DNA of 64,000 nt from Crocinitomix sp044361315 (GTDB lineage Bacteria; Bacteroidota; Bacteroidia; Flavobacteriales_D; Crocinitomicaceae). The notes beneath the pieces are model-generated. The model had not been told where the DNA came from. It made no database searches and worked only from the letters and a program-made list of their open reading frames with translations. The DNA lies in NCBI GenBank assembly GCA_044361315.1, contig JBIKJA010000006.1:149245-213244 (forward strand), read 5' to 3'. This document shows, in pieces, positions 1-8,695 of the stretch. How positions within the stretch are numbered: position 1 is the first letter of the stretch; each line of letters begins with the position of its first letter. The translations under genes and the position numbers were made by a program.

Positions 1-1
1 A

Positions 2-781
2 CTTTTGAAAAAAAATTTCAATGAAATTATCCAATATTTTTCGACACTTCCAGTAGAACTTACTTTAACGACAAATGGCGTTTTGCTCGATAAATCATTT
101 GAGGCTTTAGCACGCGGAGGAGTGAAAAAAATTAATATTAGTTTGGACTCGCTGATTGAAAAACGATTTAATCAAATTTCTCGGCGAACGGATTTTGTCC
201 GAATTCGTGAAAACGTTAACCAAGCGTTGAATTTTGGTTTTGACGTTAAACTAAATTGTGTTTTAATGTCTGGAATTAATGACGACGAAATTATTGATTT
301 TATTGAACTTACAAAAAATTCGTTATTAAAAATTCGATTTATCGAGTTTATGCCATTTGATGGAAACGAATGGGATTGGACAAAAAAGGTTTCCTTTTCG
401 GCGATTATGGACCGTGTAGAAAATCATTTTGGGAAGGAACAAGTGCTAACGATAGATTTGTTGCCGAATAGTACTTCTAAAAACTTTAAAATAAACGGTT
501 TTAAGGGAGATTTTGGAATCATTAGCACCTTGACTAACCCTTTTTGTGATACATGTAATCGCATTCGATTAACTGCTGATGGTAAAATTAAAAATTGTTT
601 GTTTTCGTCGGAAGAAACAGATTTATTAGCAGCATATCGAAATGGGAATGAAATTGAACCTTTAATTTTAGCTTCAATTCGATCCAAACACGAAAAACGT
701 GCAGGTATTGAATCGTTTGAAAGCGCCGAAGGTCAAAAAATATTTAGTCAAAATAGAACCATGACTGCGATTGGAGGTTAA
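2..781 (+). CDS. moaA: GTP 3',8-cyclase MoaA, C-terminal part (gene runs off the left edge)
   Basis: Radical-SAM enzyme that rearranges GTP in the first step of molybdenum cofactor synthesis. The reading frame is open to the left edge, so the start and the N-terminal SAM-cluster cysteines (CxxxCxxC) lie outside the window; about 259 of the usual ~330 residues are visible. Seen: the TTNG and ISLDS strand motifs of the SAM barrel, then the second cluster as CDTC followed by a third Cys in KIKNCLF (C-x2-C-x13-C), which binds the substrate-side 4Fe-4S cluster, and the C-terminal Gly-Gly that MoaA inserts in its active site. The RxR after the cysteines (NRIRLTADG) is also typical. No other moa gene is in view to the right. 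The family assignment is secure; only the 5' end is unknown. Confidence 0.95.
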   Translation, partial: LLKKNFNEIIQYFSTLPVELTLTTNGVLLDKSFEALARGGVKKINISLDSLIEKRFNQISRRTDFVRIRENVNQALNFGFDVKLNCVLMSGINDDEIIDFIELTKNSLLKIRFIEFMPFDGNEWDWTKKVSFSAIMDRVENHFGKEQVLTIDLLPNSTSKNFKINGFKGDFGIISTLTNPFCDTCNRIRLTADGKIKNCLFSSEETDLLAAYRNGNEIEPLILASIRSKHEKRAGIESFESAEGQKIFSQNRTMTAIGG

Positions 782-807
782 ACGAATTCATTTATTCGTG
801 ATTTTTT
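782..807 (+). terminator. Likely intrinsic terminator of moaA
   Basis: A short inverted repeat (ACGAAT, 6-base loop, ATTCGT) starts one base after the moaA stop codon and is followed by GATTTTTT. The stem is only 6 bp and AT-rich, so strength is uncertain. Confidence 0.5.
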
Positions 808-1174
808 GGCAAGTGACTCCAACTTTCAACCGATTAATTTTCAAAATAGATGCAATATATTTATTATAAACAAGTTAGGCCGTAATTAAGGGCCGTATTT
901 TTATTCGCGGCAATCAATGATTCACTGATTGTTCGGATAATTGAGGCTTTATTTTCCTTGTTAACACTTTGGACAAATAGGATTGATTTTTTGACCTGGT
1001 AATTAAGGTGGGAGTTCATACTATAATTCACGTAAAATACAAGCTTATTCAACGCGCAAGATAAGGAATGAATTGACAGCATAAAACAGTTTAAACATCT
1101 ACAAAATAGGTGAAATATCCGCATAAATAAGTAGATTTTAAGAAAAGGCTCCGAAGTATTAGAAAGAAAAAAAA
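808..1174. other. Intergenic stretch with no supported gene
   Basis: About 370 bases between convergent moaA and the response regulator. An open frame on the minus strand (864-1202) has no recognisable domain and overlaps the 3' end of the regulator gene, so I do not call it. Near 915-935 a small inverted repeat (CAATCA/TGATTG, 9-base loop) is visible without a T-run. I see no RNA gene here. Confidence 0.5.
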
Positions 1175-1846
1175 TTAAACGATCCCAAGTTTGATCGCGC
1201 ACTTCATCAACCCTGCAGTATTTTTAACTTGTAGTTTACTCAAGATATTTTGCCTGTGTGAATCTATGGTGCGTTTGCTTAAATAAAATTTTTTCGCAAT
1301 TTCATCATTCGTATATTCGCTCGCTATCATTCTTAATACGTCGATTTCACGACGGGTGAGAGAAATTTTCCGTTTATCCAAATGGGTAGGAGCTTTCTTT
1401 TGGGTTGCTGGTTCACGATTATAAGTTTCCATCAATTTAAGTGCCACCTCATTACTATAATATTTTCCACCGTCCATCACCGTGCGGATAGCATCGACCA
1501 ACCCCTCAGAACCATTGTCTTTAAGCAGATAACCTTTCGCACCTGCTTTAATCATGCTTCGGATCTCAAAATCACCGCTATGCATCGAAAGGGCGATAAT
1601 TTTTGTTTGAGGATTTTCGCGCATAATAGCGGAAGTCGCTTTAATACCGTCCATTTCAGGCATATTAATATCCATCAAAATGATATCGTAAGAAAAGATT
1701 TTTGATCTTTCTAAGGCTTCTTTTCCATTCACGACCTCATCAATTCGTTCTACAAAATTGCCGTTATCTCCGACGGTCAATGTGCACCGGATACCTATCC
1801 TCACAAGCTTGTGATCGTCGGCGATTAAAATTTTTAACTTATTCAT
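1175..1846 (-). CDS. NarL/FixJ-type response regulator
   Basis: Two-domain transcription regulator of 223 residues. Residues 1-125 are a receiver domain: acidic pair D10-D11, phospho-acceptor D59 in LMDINMPEMDG, and the conserved Lys in GYLLKD. Residues about 160-223 are a LuxR-type helix-turn-helix (LTRREIDVLRMIA, then NDEIAKKFYLSKRTIDSHR). When phosphorylated it should dimerise and bind DNA; targets are unknown. The gene starts 18 bases after the stop of a decayed histidine kinase gene on the same strand, which almost certainly encoded its partner. The regulator itself looks intact, so it is either newly orphaned, phosphorylated by another kinase or by acetyl phosphate, or on its way to loss. 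Confidence 0.92.
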   Translation of the reverse strand: MNKLKILIADDHKLVRIGIRCTLTVGDNGNFVERIDEVVNGKEALERSKIFSYDIILMDINMPEMDGIKATSAIMRENPQTKIIALSMHSGDFEIRSMIKAGAKGYLLKDNGSEGLVDAIRTVMDGGKYYSNEVALKLMETYNREPATQKKAPTHLDKRKISLTRREIDVLRMIASEYTNDEIAKKFYLSKRTIDSHRQNILSKLQVKNTAGLMKCAIKLGIV

Positions 1847-1864
1847 ATATTATATTTTGGGTAA

Positions 1865-2480
1865 TTATAGCCATCGTAAGGTACCTTTTAAGACCTTGCT
1901 CTTAATTTTGTACTGCTCATTATAAGCAAGTACTTTCGTTTTGATATTATACATTCCTCTATTCTCTCCAACATTTTCCAACTTCGCTAAGTGAAACCCT
2001 TGACCATTTTCTAAAAGTTTTATTTCTACTTTCTTTTAGTACACGATTAGATGAATTTTTAAATTATCCGAAATTGAGAGTTTACTCATGTTATTTATAA
2101 ACTCTTGAATGATTCTATAAATGACAATTTCCAATTCAGGCAAAATCTAGGGAATTTTTCCGTACAAACAAAATCTATTTGCATTTTTTCTGATTTTTCC
2201 AATTTTCCTATCATCATTTCAACGGCACTTGCAATACCACCTTTCACAAGAACGTTAGGCATTAAATCGAAACTAATGTCTCTTAAATGTAGCACGGAGG
2301 TATTTAAAATATCGTTACACCATTCTAAATTCTTTATCCTTAACTATAAAGCAATGGAAATTAGAAAGCGTTAATTGAGCCATGTACAATTCTTGACCGA
2401 GTGAATCGTGCAAATCGTCAGCCACTCTTCTCTGTTCTGCCCTTAAGTAGAAATAATTGTCTCCAAAATCAACTGTTCAT
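1865..2480 (-). pseudogene. Decayed HisKA_3/HATPase_c sensor histidine kinase
   Basis: Reading the minus strand in three successive frames recovers a NarX/DesK-type kinase core. Frame 1 (about 2480-2335) gives the H-box as EQRRVADDLHDSLGQEL, with the phospho-acceptor His. Frame 2 (about 2330-2140) gives the second dimerisation helix (HLRDISFDLMPNVLVKGG). Frame 3 (about 2140-1865) gives the ATP-binding domain: EIVIYRIIQEFINN (N box), an in-frame TAA stop, LLENGQGF (G1-like) and a degraded GMYNIKTKV and GT (G2). So there are at least two frameshifts, one internal stop and no N-terminal sensor region. The order kinase then regulator, 18 bases apart, is the usual arrangement for this pair. The homology is read by eye from motifs. 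Confidence 0.85.
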
Positions 2481-2561
2481 TCTCTTTTTACGCGATAATA
2501 TCTTTTACACTAATTAGGGTCTATACTTGGAATTGGAGATGTTAATTTGGGAAATTTGGAC

Positions 2562-2594
2562 AAAAAAAAGAGGATCAAAATTTGATCCTCTTTT
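2562..2594 (-). terminator. Intrinsic terminator of the tRNA-Val gene
   Basis: A near-perfect palindrome (AAAGAGGATC and GATCCTCTTT around an AAATTT centre) followed on the minus strand by a run of eight T. It begins one base downstream of the tRNA 3' end. Confidence 0.85.
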
Positions 2595-2595
2595 G

Positions 2596-2670
2596 TGGGC
2601 CCTACTGGGTTCGAACCAGTGACCCCCTGCTTGTAAGGCAGGTGCTCTGAACCAGCTGAGCTAAGAGCCC
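2596..2670 (-). tRNA. tRNA-Val (anticodon TAC)
   Basis: Cloverleaf of 75 bases read from the minus strand. The acceptor stem GGGCTCT pairs with AGGGCCC (one G-T pair). T8 and A9 follow, then a D stem GCTC/GAGC, an anticodon stem CCTGC/GCAGG enclosing TTACAAG (anticodon TAC), and a T arm with TTCGAAC inside ACTGG/CCAGT. The discriminator base is A and the 3' CCA is not encoded, so it must be added by the CCA-adding enzyme. It reads valine GTN codons, with TAC the wobble-reading isoacceptor. Confidence 0.97.
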
Positions 2671-2710
2671 CACTATGCTTTAAAGTTCTCAACTGTCTTT
2701 AATGCGGGTG

Positions 2711-2740
2711 CAAATATACATAGCCTTTTTAAGATAACAA
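2711..2740 (-). promoter_or_regulatory. Promoter of tRNA-Val
   Basis: On the minus strand TTG (2738-2740), 19 bases, then TATATTTGC (2710-2718). This matches the Bacteroidota sigma-ABfr pattern TTG-N19-TAnnTTTG. Transcription would start near 2704, about 34 bases before the mature tRNA 5' end. Confidence 0.75.
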
Positions 2741-2759
2741 CATATTTTCTAAAAAAAAA

Positions 2760-3974
2760 TTAAATTATTTTTTCGAGAAGATAGAAACTTCCACAAATCG
2801 TGATTAAATCATCGAGATTTGCTGTTTTTTTTGAATGATTTAGCGCATCTTTAGCTTGTTTAAACAATTTGTATTGTATTCCGATAGATTGCGCCTCTGA
2901 TTCGAAATCGGATAACTTTACCGAGCGTTTTGAGTCAAATTCAACAAAAGAGAAGGTAGCTTCTCGAGGCATCTTTCTCAAAATTTCTTTCCAATCCTTA
3001 TCATTCGACGCCCCGTAAATAATAAAAAGGCGCGAATAATTCAGCAAACGAATTTCTGTAAGTAAAGATTCAACTCCTTCTAAATTGTGTGCTGCATCGA
3101 CAATCACTTTTGGGTGATCAGAGATTAATTGCAACCGTCCTTTAAAATTGGTTAGTTTTTTTACATAATTAATCGCTTCTGAAATTTTTCCATCATCAAG
3201 GTTCCAATAAAACTTCAAAATTTCAATCCCCAGAAATACAGTGCGAATATTTCTTTGTTGATATTCTCCAAGGAGATCCGTCGGTTCAGGTTTCGGTGGA
3301 AGCGGATCCGTCCGATAAATAGACGCATCTTTGGATTTAGCATGTTTTTCAATTACTTCATAAACTGAATCATTGACATAGCCTACTACAATGGGTGTTT
3401 TAGATTTGATAATACCCGCTTTTTCCGCGGCGATTAATTCGACTGTATTGCCTAAAAAAGCCGTATGATCTAATCCAATTGATGTAATGACAGAAAGCTC
3501 TGGCGAAATAACGTTTGTCGCATCTAAACGCCCTCCTAAACCTGTTTCAATGATGGCAATGTCGCAGTTTTTCTTTTCAAAGGCGAGGAATGCCATTGCG
3601 GTGGTTATTTCAAAAAATGAGGGTTGAATCCTCAGGATATCGTTTTGATAGGTCTCCACAAACCAAACCACAAAATCCTTGCTTATTAACTTCCCATTTA
3701 TTTTAATCCGCTCGCGAAAATCGGTGATGTGTGGACTCGTAAAAAGTCCTGTTTTGTAACCATTATTTTGAAATATGGCTGAAAAAATATGGCAGACCGA
3801 ACCTTTTCCATTCGTGCCTGCCACGTGTATTGTTTTTAATCGTCGTTGAGGATTTCCTAAGACATCAAGTAAAGCATTTATGCGCTCAAATCCCGGCTTA
3901 TAGGCATCGCCTCCTTGATGCTGGTAATTAGGAACTTGAAGAAAAAGCCAATCAACGACTTCTTTATACTTCAT
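2760..3974 (-). CDS. folC: Bifunctional folylpolyglutamate synthase / dihydrofolate synthase
   Basis: Mur-ligase-family enzyme (404 residues, normal length) that joins glutamate to dihydropteroate and then to folates, giving dihydrofolate and polyglutamylated folate in the cytosol. Seen: ATP-binding loop HVAGTNGKGSVCHI near residue 52, the folate-loop region TSPHITDFRERIKING, and the Mg-binding ETGLGGRLDATNVI near residue 145. The C-terminal ligand domain carries VIVDAAHN. The start codon directly follows the stop of the TonB-like gene, so it is the last gene of the block that begins with glutamate dehydrogenase. No terminator hairpin is clear downstream, only an AT-rich stretch. Confidence 0.95.
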   Translation of the reverse strand: MKYKEVVDWLFLQVPNYQHQGGDAYKPGFERINALLDVLGNPQRRLKTIHVAGTNGKGSVCHIFSAIFQNNGYKTGLFTSPHITDFRERIKINGKLISKDFVVWFVETYQNDILRIQPSFFEITTAMAFLAFEKKNCDIAIIETGLGGRLDATNVISPELSVITSIGLDHTAFLGNTVELIAAEKAGIIKSKTPIVVGYVNDSVYEVIEKHAKSKDASIYRTDPLPPKPEPTDLLGEYQQRNIRTVFLGIEILKFYWNLDDGKISEAINYVKKLTNFKGRLQLISDHPKVIVDAAHNLEGVESLLTEIRLLNYSRLFIIYGASNDKDWKEILRKMPREATFSFVEFDSKRSVKLSDFESEAQSIGIQYKLFKQAKDALNHSKKTANLDDLITICGSFYLLEKII

Positions 3975-4688
3975 TTACGATTTCGTGAAAGAGAATACTT
4001 GATAACCTACGTGTTCAACAGAAGCGCCAGGTTTTTTATCATATTTCGTAGTCTTTGCGGCTTTTCGCGCTAAATCAATTAAGTAATTACTTGCCGAAGA
4101 TGATTTAGATTCTTTGTACTTTGTATTTACCACGGCACCATTGGCATCTACCCAAATGTCGAGCGCAATATCTCCTTCTTCTTGTGCATTTGAATTATAA
4201 CTGGGTCTAGTGTTAACTTTACGATCTGGATTATATTTTCCTGGACCTTCAACATTACCATCTCCTGTTCCACCTACGCCATCTCCGTTTCCAAAAGTCG
4301 TACCGCTACCATTTCCGGTGCCACCGCCACCACCAAAAGTAAAGGTATTATCTGGTTTTGGTTCGTTGTTATTTGATGTTCCATTTCCTTTTGGCACTGA
4401 TACACTTTCTTCGCGCTGGGTAGTAACATTTCTTGGAGAATCCTCTACATTTTGACTAGTTGTAGATGGCGCTTCTTCATTATTATTCGTGCTTCCACCA
4501 GCGGCTTGAGAGCCCATTTCTACTTCAATATCTGGCAACTCAATTTCAATAATCTTATCTTTTAATGGGGGATTTGGTTGCTCCAAACTCACCAACAGAA
4601 AAAACAAAATCATCAACATTATGAACACCATTGAAGCATATAATGCTTTGCGGTGATCTTCATCTTTTAATGCTCCTAAAATCTTCAT
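3975..4688 (-). CDS. TonB-like energy transducer
   Basis: 237-residue protein anchored in the inner membrane by one hydrophobic segment at about residues 18-36 (MVFIMLMILFFLLVS). A long, low-complexity periplasmic linker follows (residues about 55-155, rich in Asn, Gly, Thr, Glu with repeated GGG and GNG). A small C-terminal domain (about 165-237) contains GDIALDIWVDANGAVVNTKYK, resembling a TonB/TolA C-terminal domain. The linker is Gly/Asn-rich rather than the Pro-Lys type of classical TonB. Position directly after exbB and exbD supports a role in passing ion-gradient energy to outer-membrane receptors. A TolA-like role is the main alternative. Confidence 0.78.
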   Translation of the reverse strand: MKILGALKDEDHRKALYASMVFIMLMILFFLLVSLEQPNPPLKDKIIEIELPDIEVEMGSQAAGGSTNNNEEAPSTTSQNVEDSPRNVTTQREESVSVPKGNGTSNNNEPKPDNTFTFGGGGGTGNGSGTTFGNGDGVGGTGDGNVEGPGKYNPDRKVNTRPSYNSNAQEEGDIALDIWVDANGAVVNTKYKESKSSSASNYLIDLARKAAKTTKYDKKPGASVEHVGYQVFSFTKS

Positions 4689-4712
4689 ACTCCTTCTCCT
4701 TTTTTTAAATTA

Positions 4713-5114
4713 TTATTCAAAAACTAAAATTGGCTTCCATTCTTTTTCTTTGGCCAATGCGATTAATCTAAAAACATATTGATAATCTGCATCTTTATCT
4801 CCTGAGATCTTAATTTTATCATTGTCTGATAATTCCCCATCCATTTTTGAAATAATGATTGGTTCAATTTCTTCAAACGTGTATAGAACTTCCGTTGCAT
4901 CTGATAACATGTACATATTATCGGCAGTAACGCCCACATTAAGTACAGGTTTTGATGGTGTAGCGGCAGTTGTACCACTTGGTAAATCAACTGGAATACC
5001 TGGTTCAGACATTGTACTCATGATGATAAAAAAGATCAGCATAAGGAAAATAAGATCCGTCATGGAGGACATTTCTCCTTGCACGATTACTTTATTTCTT
5101 CTTCCTAAATTCAT
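4713..5114 (-). CDS. exbD: ExbD-type biopolymer transport protein
   Basis: 133 residues with one transmembrane helix near residues 17-37 (MTDLIFLMLIFFIIMS). It holds the conserved membrane Asp (SSMTDLIFLML) that takes part in proton flow through the ExbB pentamer. A periplasmic domain follows, with GDKDADYQYVFRLIALAKE typical of ExbD/TolR. It lies 17 bases after exbB and 24 before the TonB-like gene. Together they should form an ExbB-ExbD-TonB motor in the inner membrane. Confidence 0.92.
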   Translation of the reverse strand: MNLGRRNKVIVQGEMSSMTDLIFLMLIFFIIMSTMSEPGIPVDLPSGTTAATPSKPVLNVGVTADNMYMLSDATEVLYTFEEIEPIIISKMDGELSDNDKIKISGDKDADYQYVFRLIALAKEKEWKPILVFE

Positions 5115-5131
5115 CTTATTATCTATTACAA

Positions 5132-5839
5132 CTATTTACCCGGTTCGTTCAATAAATCTAAAAATTCGATTGAAGCACCTTCCATTGTATGAATAACTTT
5201 ATCCACTTTTGCGACCAAATAATTGTAACATAAGTGAGCAATAATCCCAACAATCAAACCTGCAACGGTTGTTACCATTGCTTCCATGATTCCACCAGAA
5301 ATGGTTGATATTTCTAAAGTTGTTTCAGATTTTAACGCAAAAAAGGTCTTCACCATCCCTAAAGTTGTACCCAAGAAACCAATCATAGGAGCAACACCAG
5401 CGGCAGTAGCCAACAAGGTTAATCTTTTCTCTAATTGGTATACTTCTAACTTACCCACGTTTTCGATTGAACTTACAATATCTCTCATTGGTTTACCGAT
5501 TCGAGAAATTCCTTTTTCAACCATTCTTGCAGCAGGATTGTTCGTTCTTGCGCAAAGTTCTCTCGCCATATCCACTTTTCCATCTAGGAGGTAATCTTTC
5601 ACCTTCCCCATAAAGTCTTTTTCATCCTTTAGGGCTTTATTGATAGAAAGTAAACGCTCAACAAAAACGTAAATAGTTAAGATAGATAGGATAAACAATG
5701 GGATCATCGTCCATCCTCCGTCCATGACCAATTCAAATACCGGAATTTCTTCGGTTTTTGACCCAAGGCCCGCAGCCGTTTGCGCGGTATTTGTTGCATT
5801 TAGATCCGTTGCTTCAAGTAATATAGCTAAAGCGCTCAT
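5132..5839 (-). CDS. exbB: ExbB/TolQ/MotA-family proton channel
   Basis: 235 residues. Three hydrophobic segments are visible: around residues 46-64 (MIPLFILSILTIYVFVE), 143-165 (ATAAGVAPMIGFLGTTLGMV) and 185-210 (GIMEAMVTTVAGLIVGIIAH). The second and third are the MotA/TolQ/ExbB signature, with GFLGTTLGMVKTF and TTVAGLIVGI. It is the stator/proton channel of the ExbB-ExbD-TonB system. A 43-base gap, partly T-rich on the plus strand, separates it from nhaD upstream; no terminator is seen there, so read-through is likely. Confidence 0.93.
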   Translation of the reverse strand: MSALAILLEATDLNATNTAQTAAGLGSKTEEIPVFELVMDGGWTMIPLFILSILTIYVFVERLLSINKALKDEKDFMGKVKDYLLDGKVDMARELCARTNNPAARMVEKGISRIGKPMRDIVSSIENVGKLEVYQLEKRLTLLATAAGVAPMIGFLGTTLGMVKTFFALKSETTLEISTISGGIMEAMVTTVAGLIVGIIAHLCYNYLVAKVDKVIHTMEGASIEFLDLLNEPGK

Positions 5840-5882
5840 GTTTATTTTAATTTAGTTATTTAACGATGTTTCTTTTTTTTTG

Positions 5883-7382
5883 TTACACAGTACCGTACAT
5901 TATGTAATAAGTTGCTACACCGCCAAGGTATCCCAACAATGCATAAAGGCTGATTCTTTTCAAATACCAAATAAAATTCATTTTTTCTAATCCCATTACT
6001 GCTACTCCAGCTGCCGAGCCAATAATTAGGATACTGCCACCTGTTCCTGCGCAAAACGCTAAAAGTTGCCAGAACATTCCATTTGCTTCGAAAGCACCAG
6101 TTGATACAGGATACATACCTTGAGCTGCTGCAACCAACGGAACGTTATCAATAATTGCGGACAATACACCGATAGAAACGTTAATTGAATAGACATTTTG
6201 ATTAAATGTAGTATCTAATATTTTAGCAGCTTGTGCCAAATGACCCACTTCTTGTAATGCAGCCACCGCCATTAAAATCCCTAAGAAAAATAATACACTT
6301 GCGGTATCAATTCTTCGTAAGACAGTCACAATCGTTAAACCATTTTTATGATCGCCGTCTTTTTTAGCGTGTAATAACTCAGTAATTGCCCATAAAATCC
6401 CCAAACTCAATAACATCCCCATAAATGGAGGTAAATGGGTAATTGTTTTGAATACTGGAACAAATAATAATCCTGCAAGACCTAATCCAAAAACTAAATT
6501 CTTTTCCCAGTTGGCTGTGCTTACAGAATGTCCATTTGATTCTAATTTTTCTGGACGTTTAACATTTCCACGCATGAAAAAAGTAGCTGCGATTAATGGA
6601 AGTAAAATACACATTAATGATGGAATAAATAAATGTCCCATTAAATAGGCTGAATCTGGCAATTGGCCATTATTCCATAACATGGTTGTTGTAACATCAC
6701 CAATAGGCGACCAAGCTCCACCAGCATTTGCCGAAATGATAATAAAACCACCAAAAATCCAACGGGTTTGTTTATCATCGATCAATTTTCTTATCACCGA
6801 AACCATCACAATGGCTGTAGTTAGGTTGTCCAATGCGGAGGACATAAAGAAGGTAATAATTGTGACCACCCATAACAATTTAACTTTGTTGAGGGTAGAA
6901 ATTCTTTGTGTTATAACACTAAATCCATCGTGACCGTCAATTACCTCGACGATTGTCATTGCGCCCAACAAGAAAAATAAAATCCCTGCAATGTCAAAAA
7001 GGTGATGAACTAATCCATGCTCAACATAATGTTTGATGGTTTCGCTTGTTCCATGTGTTGGTGCCGCTTCGGCTTCAGCTTGAGCTGTTGCTGGATCTTG
7101 AGAGACTTCCAACGCATGAAGCTCATTCATGTGAATTTCTTCTCCTAAATAAGTTGAAAAAGCTTTATTGTCTTCTTTCAATTGCGGATCGTTTGCTAAT
7201 TCAGCGATCGACTTATTTGGATCGACACTTAAGGATTCTGCTGGCCAAACTGCATAGATTGCCCAACATATCATTCCAATTAACAAAGCAGAAGCCGCTT
7301 TATCAACTTTGACATTGTGTTCTAAAACAATAGCTAAATAGCCAATAATAAAAACGATAATCATGATCGTACCAATACCCAT
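5883..7382 (-). CDS. nhaD: NhaD-type Na+/H+ antiporter
   Basis: 499-residue polytopic inner-membrane protein of the ArsB/NhaD superfamily, with roughly 11-13 hydrophobic stretches. Family landmarks: VEVIDGHDGFSVIT, SSALDNLTTAIVMVSVIRKL, an SANAGGAWSPIGDVTTTMLW motif with the conserved Asn-Ala-Gly-Gly and Gly-Asp-Val-Thr, and SAIIDNVPLVAAAQGMY near the C-terminus. The last two re-entrant segments are typical of NhaD. Compared with the usual form it has an extra hydrophilic stretch (about residues 55-110) between the second and third helices. It expels Na+ for H+ and starts 3 bases after the glutamate dehydrogenase stop. Confidence 0.92.
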   Translation of the reverse strand: MGIGTIMIIVFIIGYLAIVLEHNVKVDKAASALLIGMICWAIYAVWPAESLSVDPNKSIAELANDPQLKEDNKAFSTYLGEEIHMNELHALEVSQDPATAQAEAEAAPTHGTSETIKHYVEHGLVHHLFDIAGILFFLLGAMTIVEVIDGHDGFSVITQRISTLNKVKLLWVVTIITFFMSSALDNLTTAIVMVSVIRKLIDDKQTRWIFGGFIIISANAGGAWSPIGDVTTTMLWNNGQLPDSAYLMGHLFIPSLMCILLPLIAATFFMRGNVKRPEKLESNGHSVSTANWEKNLVFGLGLAGLLFVPVFKTITHLPPFMGMLLSLGILWAITELLHAKKDGDHKNGLTIVTVLRRIDTASVLFFLGILMAVAALQEVGHLAQAAKILDTTFNQNVYSINVSIGVLSAIIDNVPLVAAAQGMYPVSTGAFEANGMFWQLLAFCAGTGGSILIIGSAAGVAVMGLEKMNFIWYLKRISLYALLGYLGGVATYYIMYGTV

Positions 7383-7385
7383 AAT

Positions 7386-8618
7386 TTAAGAGATTAATTT
7401 ATTTAACGCAATTTCAAATGACGTCTTCGCCACTTTTGTTTTATTTTGATTTTTAGAATGTGAAATTTTAAGTGCTTCTTTGATGGTATTTGAAGTATCC
7501 TCGAAGATGCCTTGATCTGTAATTCCATGAAGGTCACTGCTCATCAGGTAAGCAAAAACACGTGCCATCCCGCAATTAGATATAAAATCAGGAATTACCG
7601 TGATTTGGTTATCTGCATAATCTGCGATTGGTCCAAAGAAAATTTCTTTATCCGCAAAAGGTACATTTGCACCAGAAGAAATTATTTTTACTCCAGCTTT
7701 GATCATTCGATCAACTTGATCTTGTGTGATCATTCGTGAACCTGCACAAGGAATAAAAATATCTGCTTGAACATCCCAAATTTGCGCATTAACATCTTCA
7801 TAAGACATTAAATTTGGCGCATTGAGTTGATTGCCGTTTTTGTTTAAAAATAATTCTCGGATTTCCTCTAAAGTGAAGCCTTCATTTTTAATCAATCCCC
7901 CCACCCGATCAATGATTCCAACTATTTTTGCTCCATGCTGGGCGAGGTAATATGCACCAGCTGACCCAACATTCCCCCACCCCTGTACAATCACTTTTTT
8001 ATCTTTCAACGACTCGTTCCAAAGATTATAAAAATGAAAAATAGATTCGCTAACACCGTATCCGGTGATCATATCTGCCACAACATATTTCCGTTGAACA
8101 CTTGGAGAAAATTTTTCATCCTCAATCACTTTCAATACTCCTTGACGTAACTGACCGATTCTATTAATTTTCTGTGCTTCTCTTGGTTGAAAATGTCCAT
8201 TAAATACACCTTCTTGGGGATGCCAGACGCCACAATCTTCGGTAAATGGGATCACTTCGTGAATTTCATCCACATTTAAATCGCCCCCAGTTCCATAATA
8301 ATGTTTTAACAAAGGGGTGACAGCGGCATACCATCTGCGTAAAACACCTTCTTTTCTTGAATCTTGTGGATCAAAATTTATGCCTGACTTTGCCCCACCA
8401 ATTTGTGGTCCTGCAACAGTAAATTTAACCTCCATTGTTTTTGCCAATGATTCAACTTCACGTTTATCAAGGCCAACTCTCATTCTAGTACCTCCTCCTG
8501 CTGCTCCTCCCCGTAAAGAATTAATCACAACCCAACCTTCAGCTTCCGTTTCTGCGTCTTTCCATTCAAAAACGATTTCCGGTCGTTTGTTCTCAAATTT
8601 CTTCAATAATTCAATCAT
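7386..8618 (-). CDS. Glu/Leu/Phe/Val dehydrogenase
   Basis: NAD(P)-dependent amino acid dehydrogenase of 410 residues, deaminating glutamate (or a branched-chain amino acid) to the 2-oxo acid. The N-terminal dimerisation and substrate half has GGAAGGGTRMR, KFTVAGPQIGGAKSGINFDP (substrate-binding Lys) and GTGGDLNVDE. The Rossmann half has GWGNVGSAGAYYLAQHGAK and the late PDFISNCGMARV. Substrate specificity cannot be settled from motifs; glutamate is the default for this size class in Bacteroidota. It heads the tight block GDH-nhaD-exbB-exbD-tonB-folC, with a TAATTTTG promoter box 22 bases upstream of its start. Confidence 0.9.
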   Translation of the reverse strand: MIELLKKFENKRPEIVFEWKDAETEAEGWVVINSLRGGAAGGGTRMRVGLDKREVESLAKTMEVKFTVAGPQIGGAKSGINFDPQDSRKEGVLRRWYAAVTPLLKHYYGTGGDLNVDEIHEVIPFTEDCGVWHPQEGVFNGHFQPREAQKINRIGQLRQGVLKVIEDEKFSPSVQRKYVVADMITGYGVSESIFHFYNLWNESLKDKKVIVQGWGNVGSAGAYYLAQHGAKIVGIIDRVGGLIKNEGFTLEEIRELFLNKNGNQLNAPNLMSYEDVNAQIWDVQADIFIPCAGSRMITQDQVDRMIKAGVKIISSGANVPFADKEIFFGPIADYADNQITVIPDFISNCGMARVFAYLMSSDLHGITDQGIFEDTSNTIKEALKISHSKNQNKTKVAKTSFEIALNKLIS

Positions 8619-8639
8619 GTAAATTATTTTTTAGATGCG

Positions 8640-8647
8640 CAAAATTA
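8640..8647 (-). promoter_or_regulatory. -7 box for the glutamate dehydrogenase operon
   Basis: TAATTTTGC on the minus strand matches TAnnTTTG and lies 22 bases before the ATG. No clear TTG/TTTG -33 element is seen at the expected spacing. Confidence 0.55.
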
Positions 8648-8695
8648 AGAAACATTTTTAATTGAAAGTTTGATTTAAATAAAGTTTTGAACTAT

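Noticed and set aside
864..1202. Minus-strand open frame of 112 codons
   Set aside because: Overlaps the 3' end of the response regulator in another frame, has no recognisable domain and unusual composition.
4210..4455. Pro/Ser-rich open frame antisense to the TonB-like linker
   Set aside because: It is the complement of the Gly/Asn-rich linker; low complexity explains the open frame.
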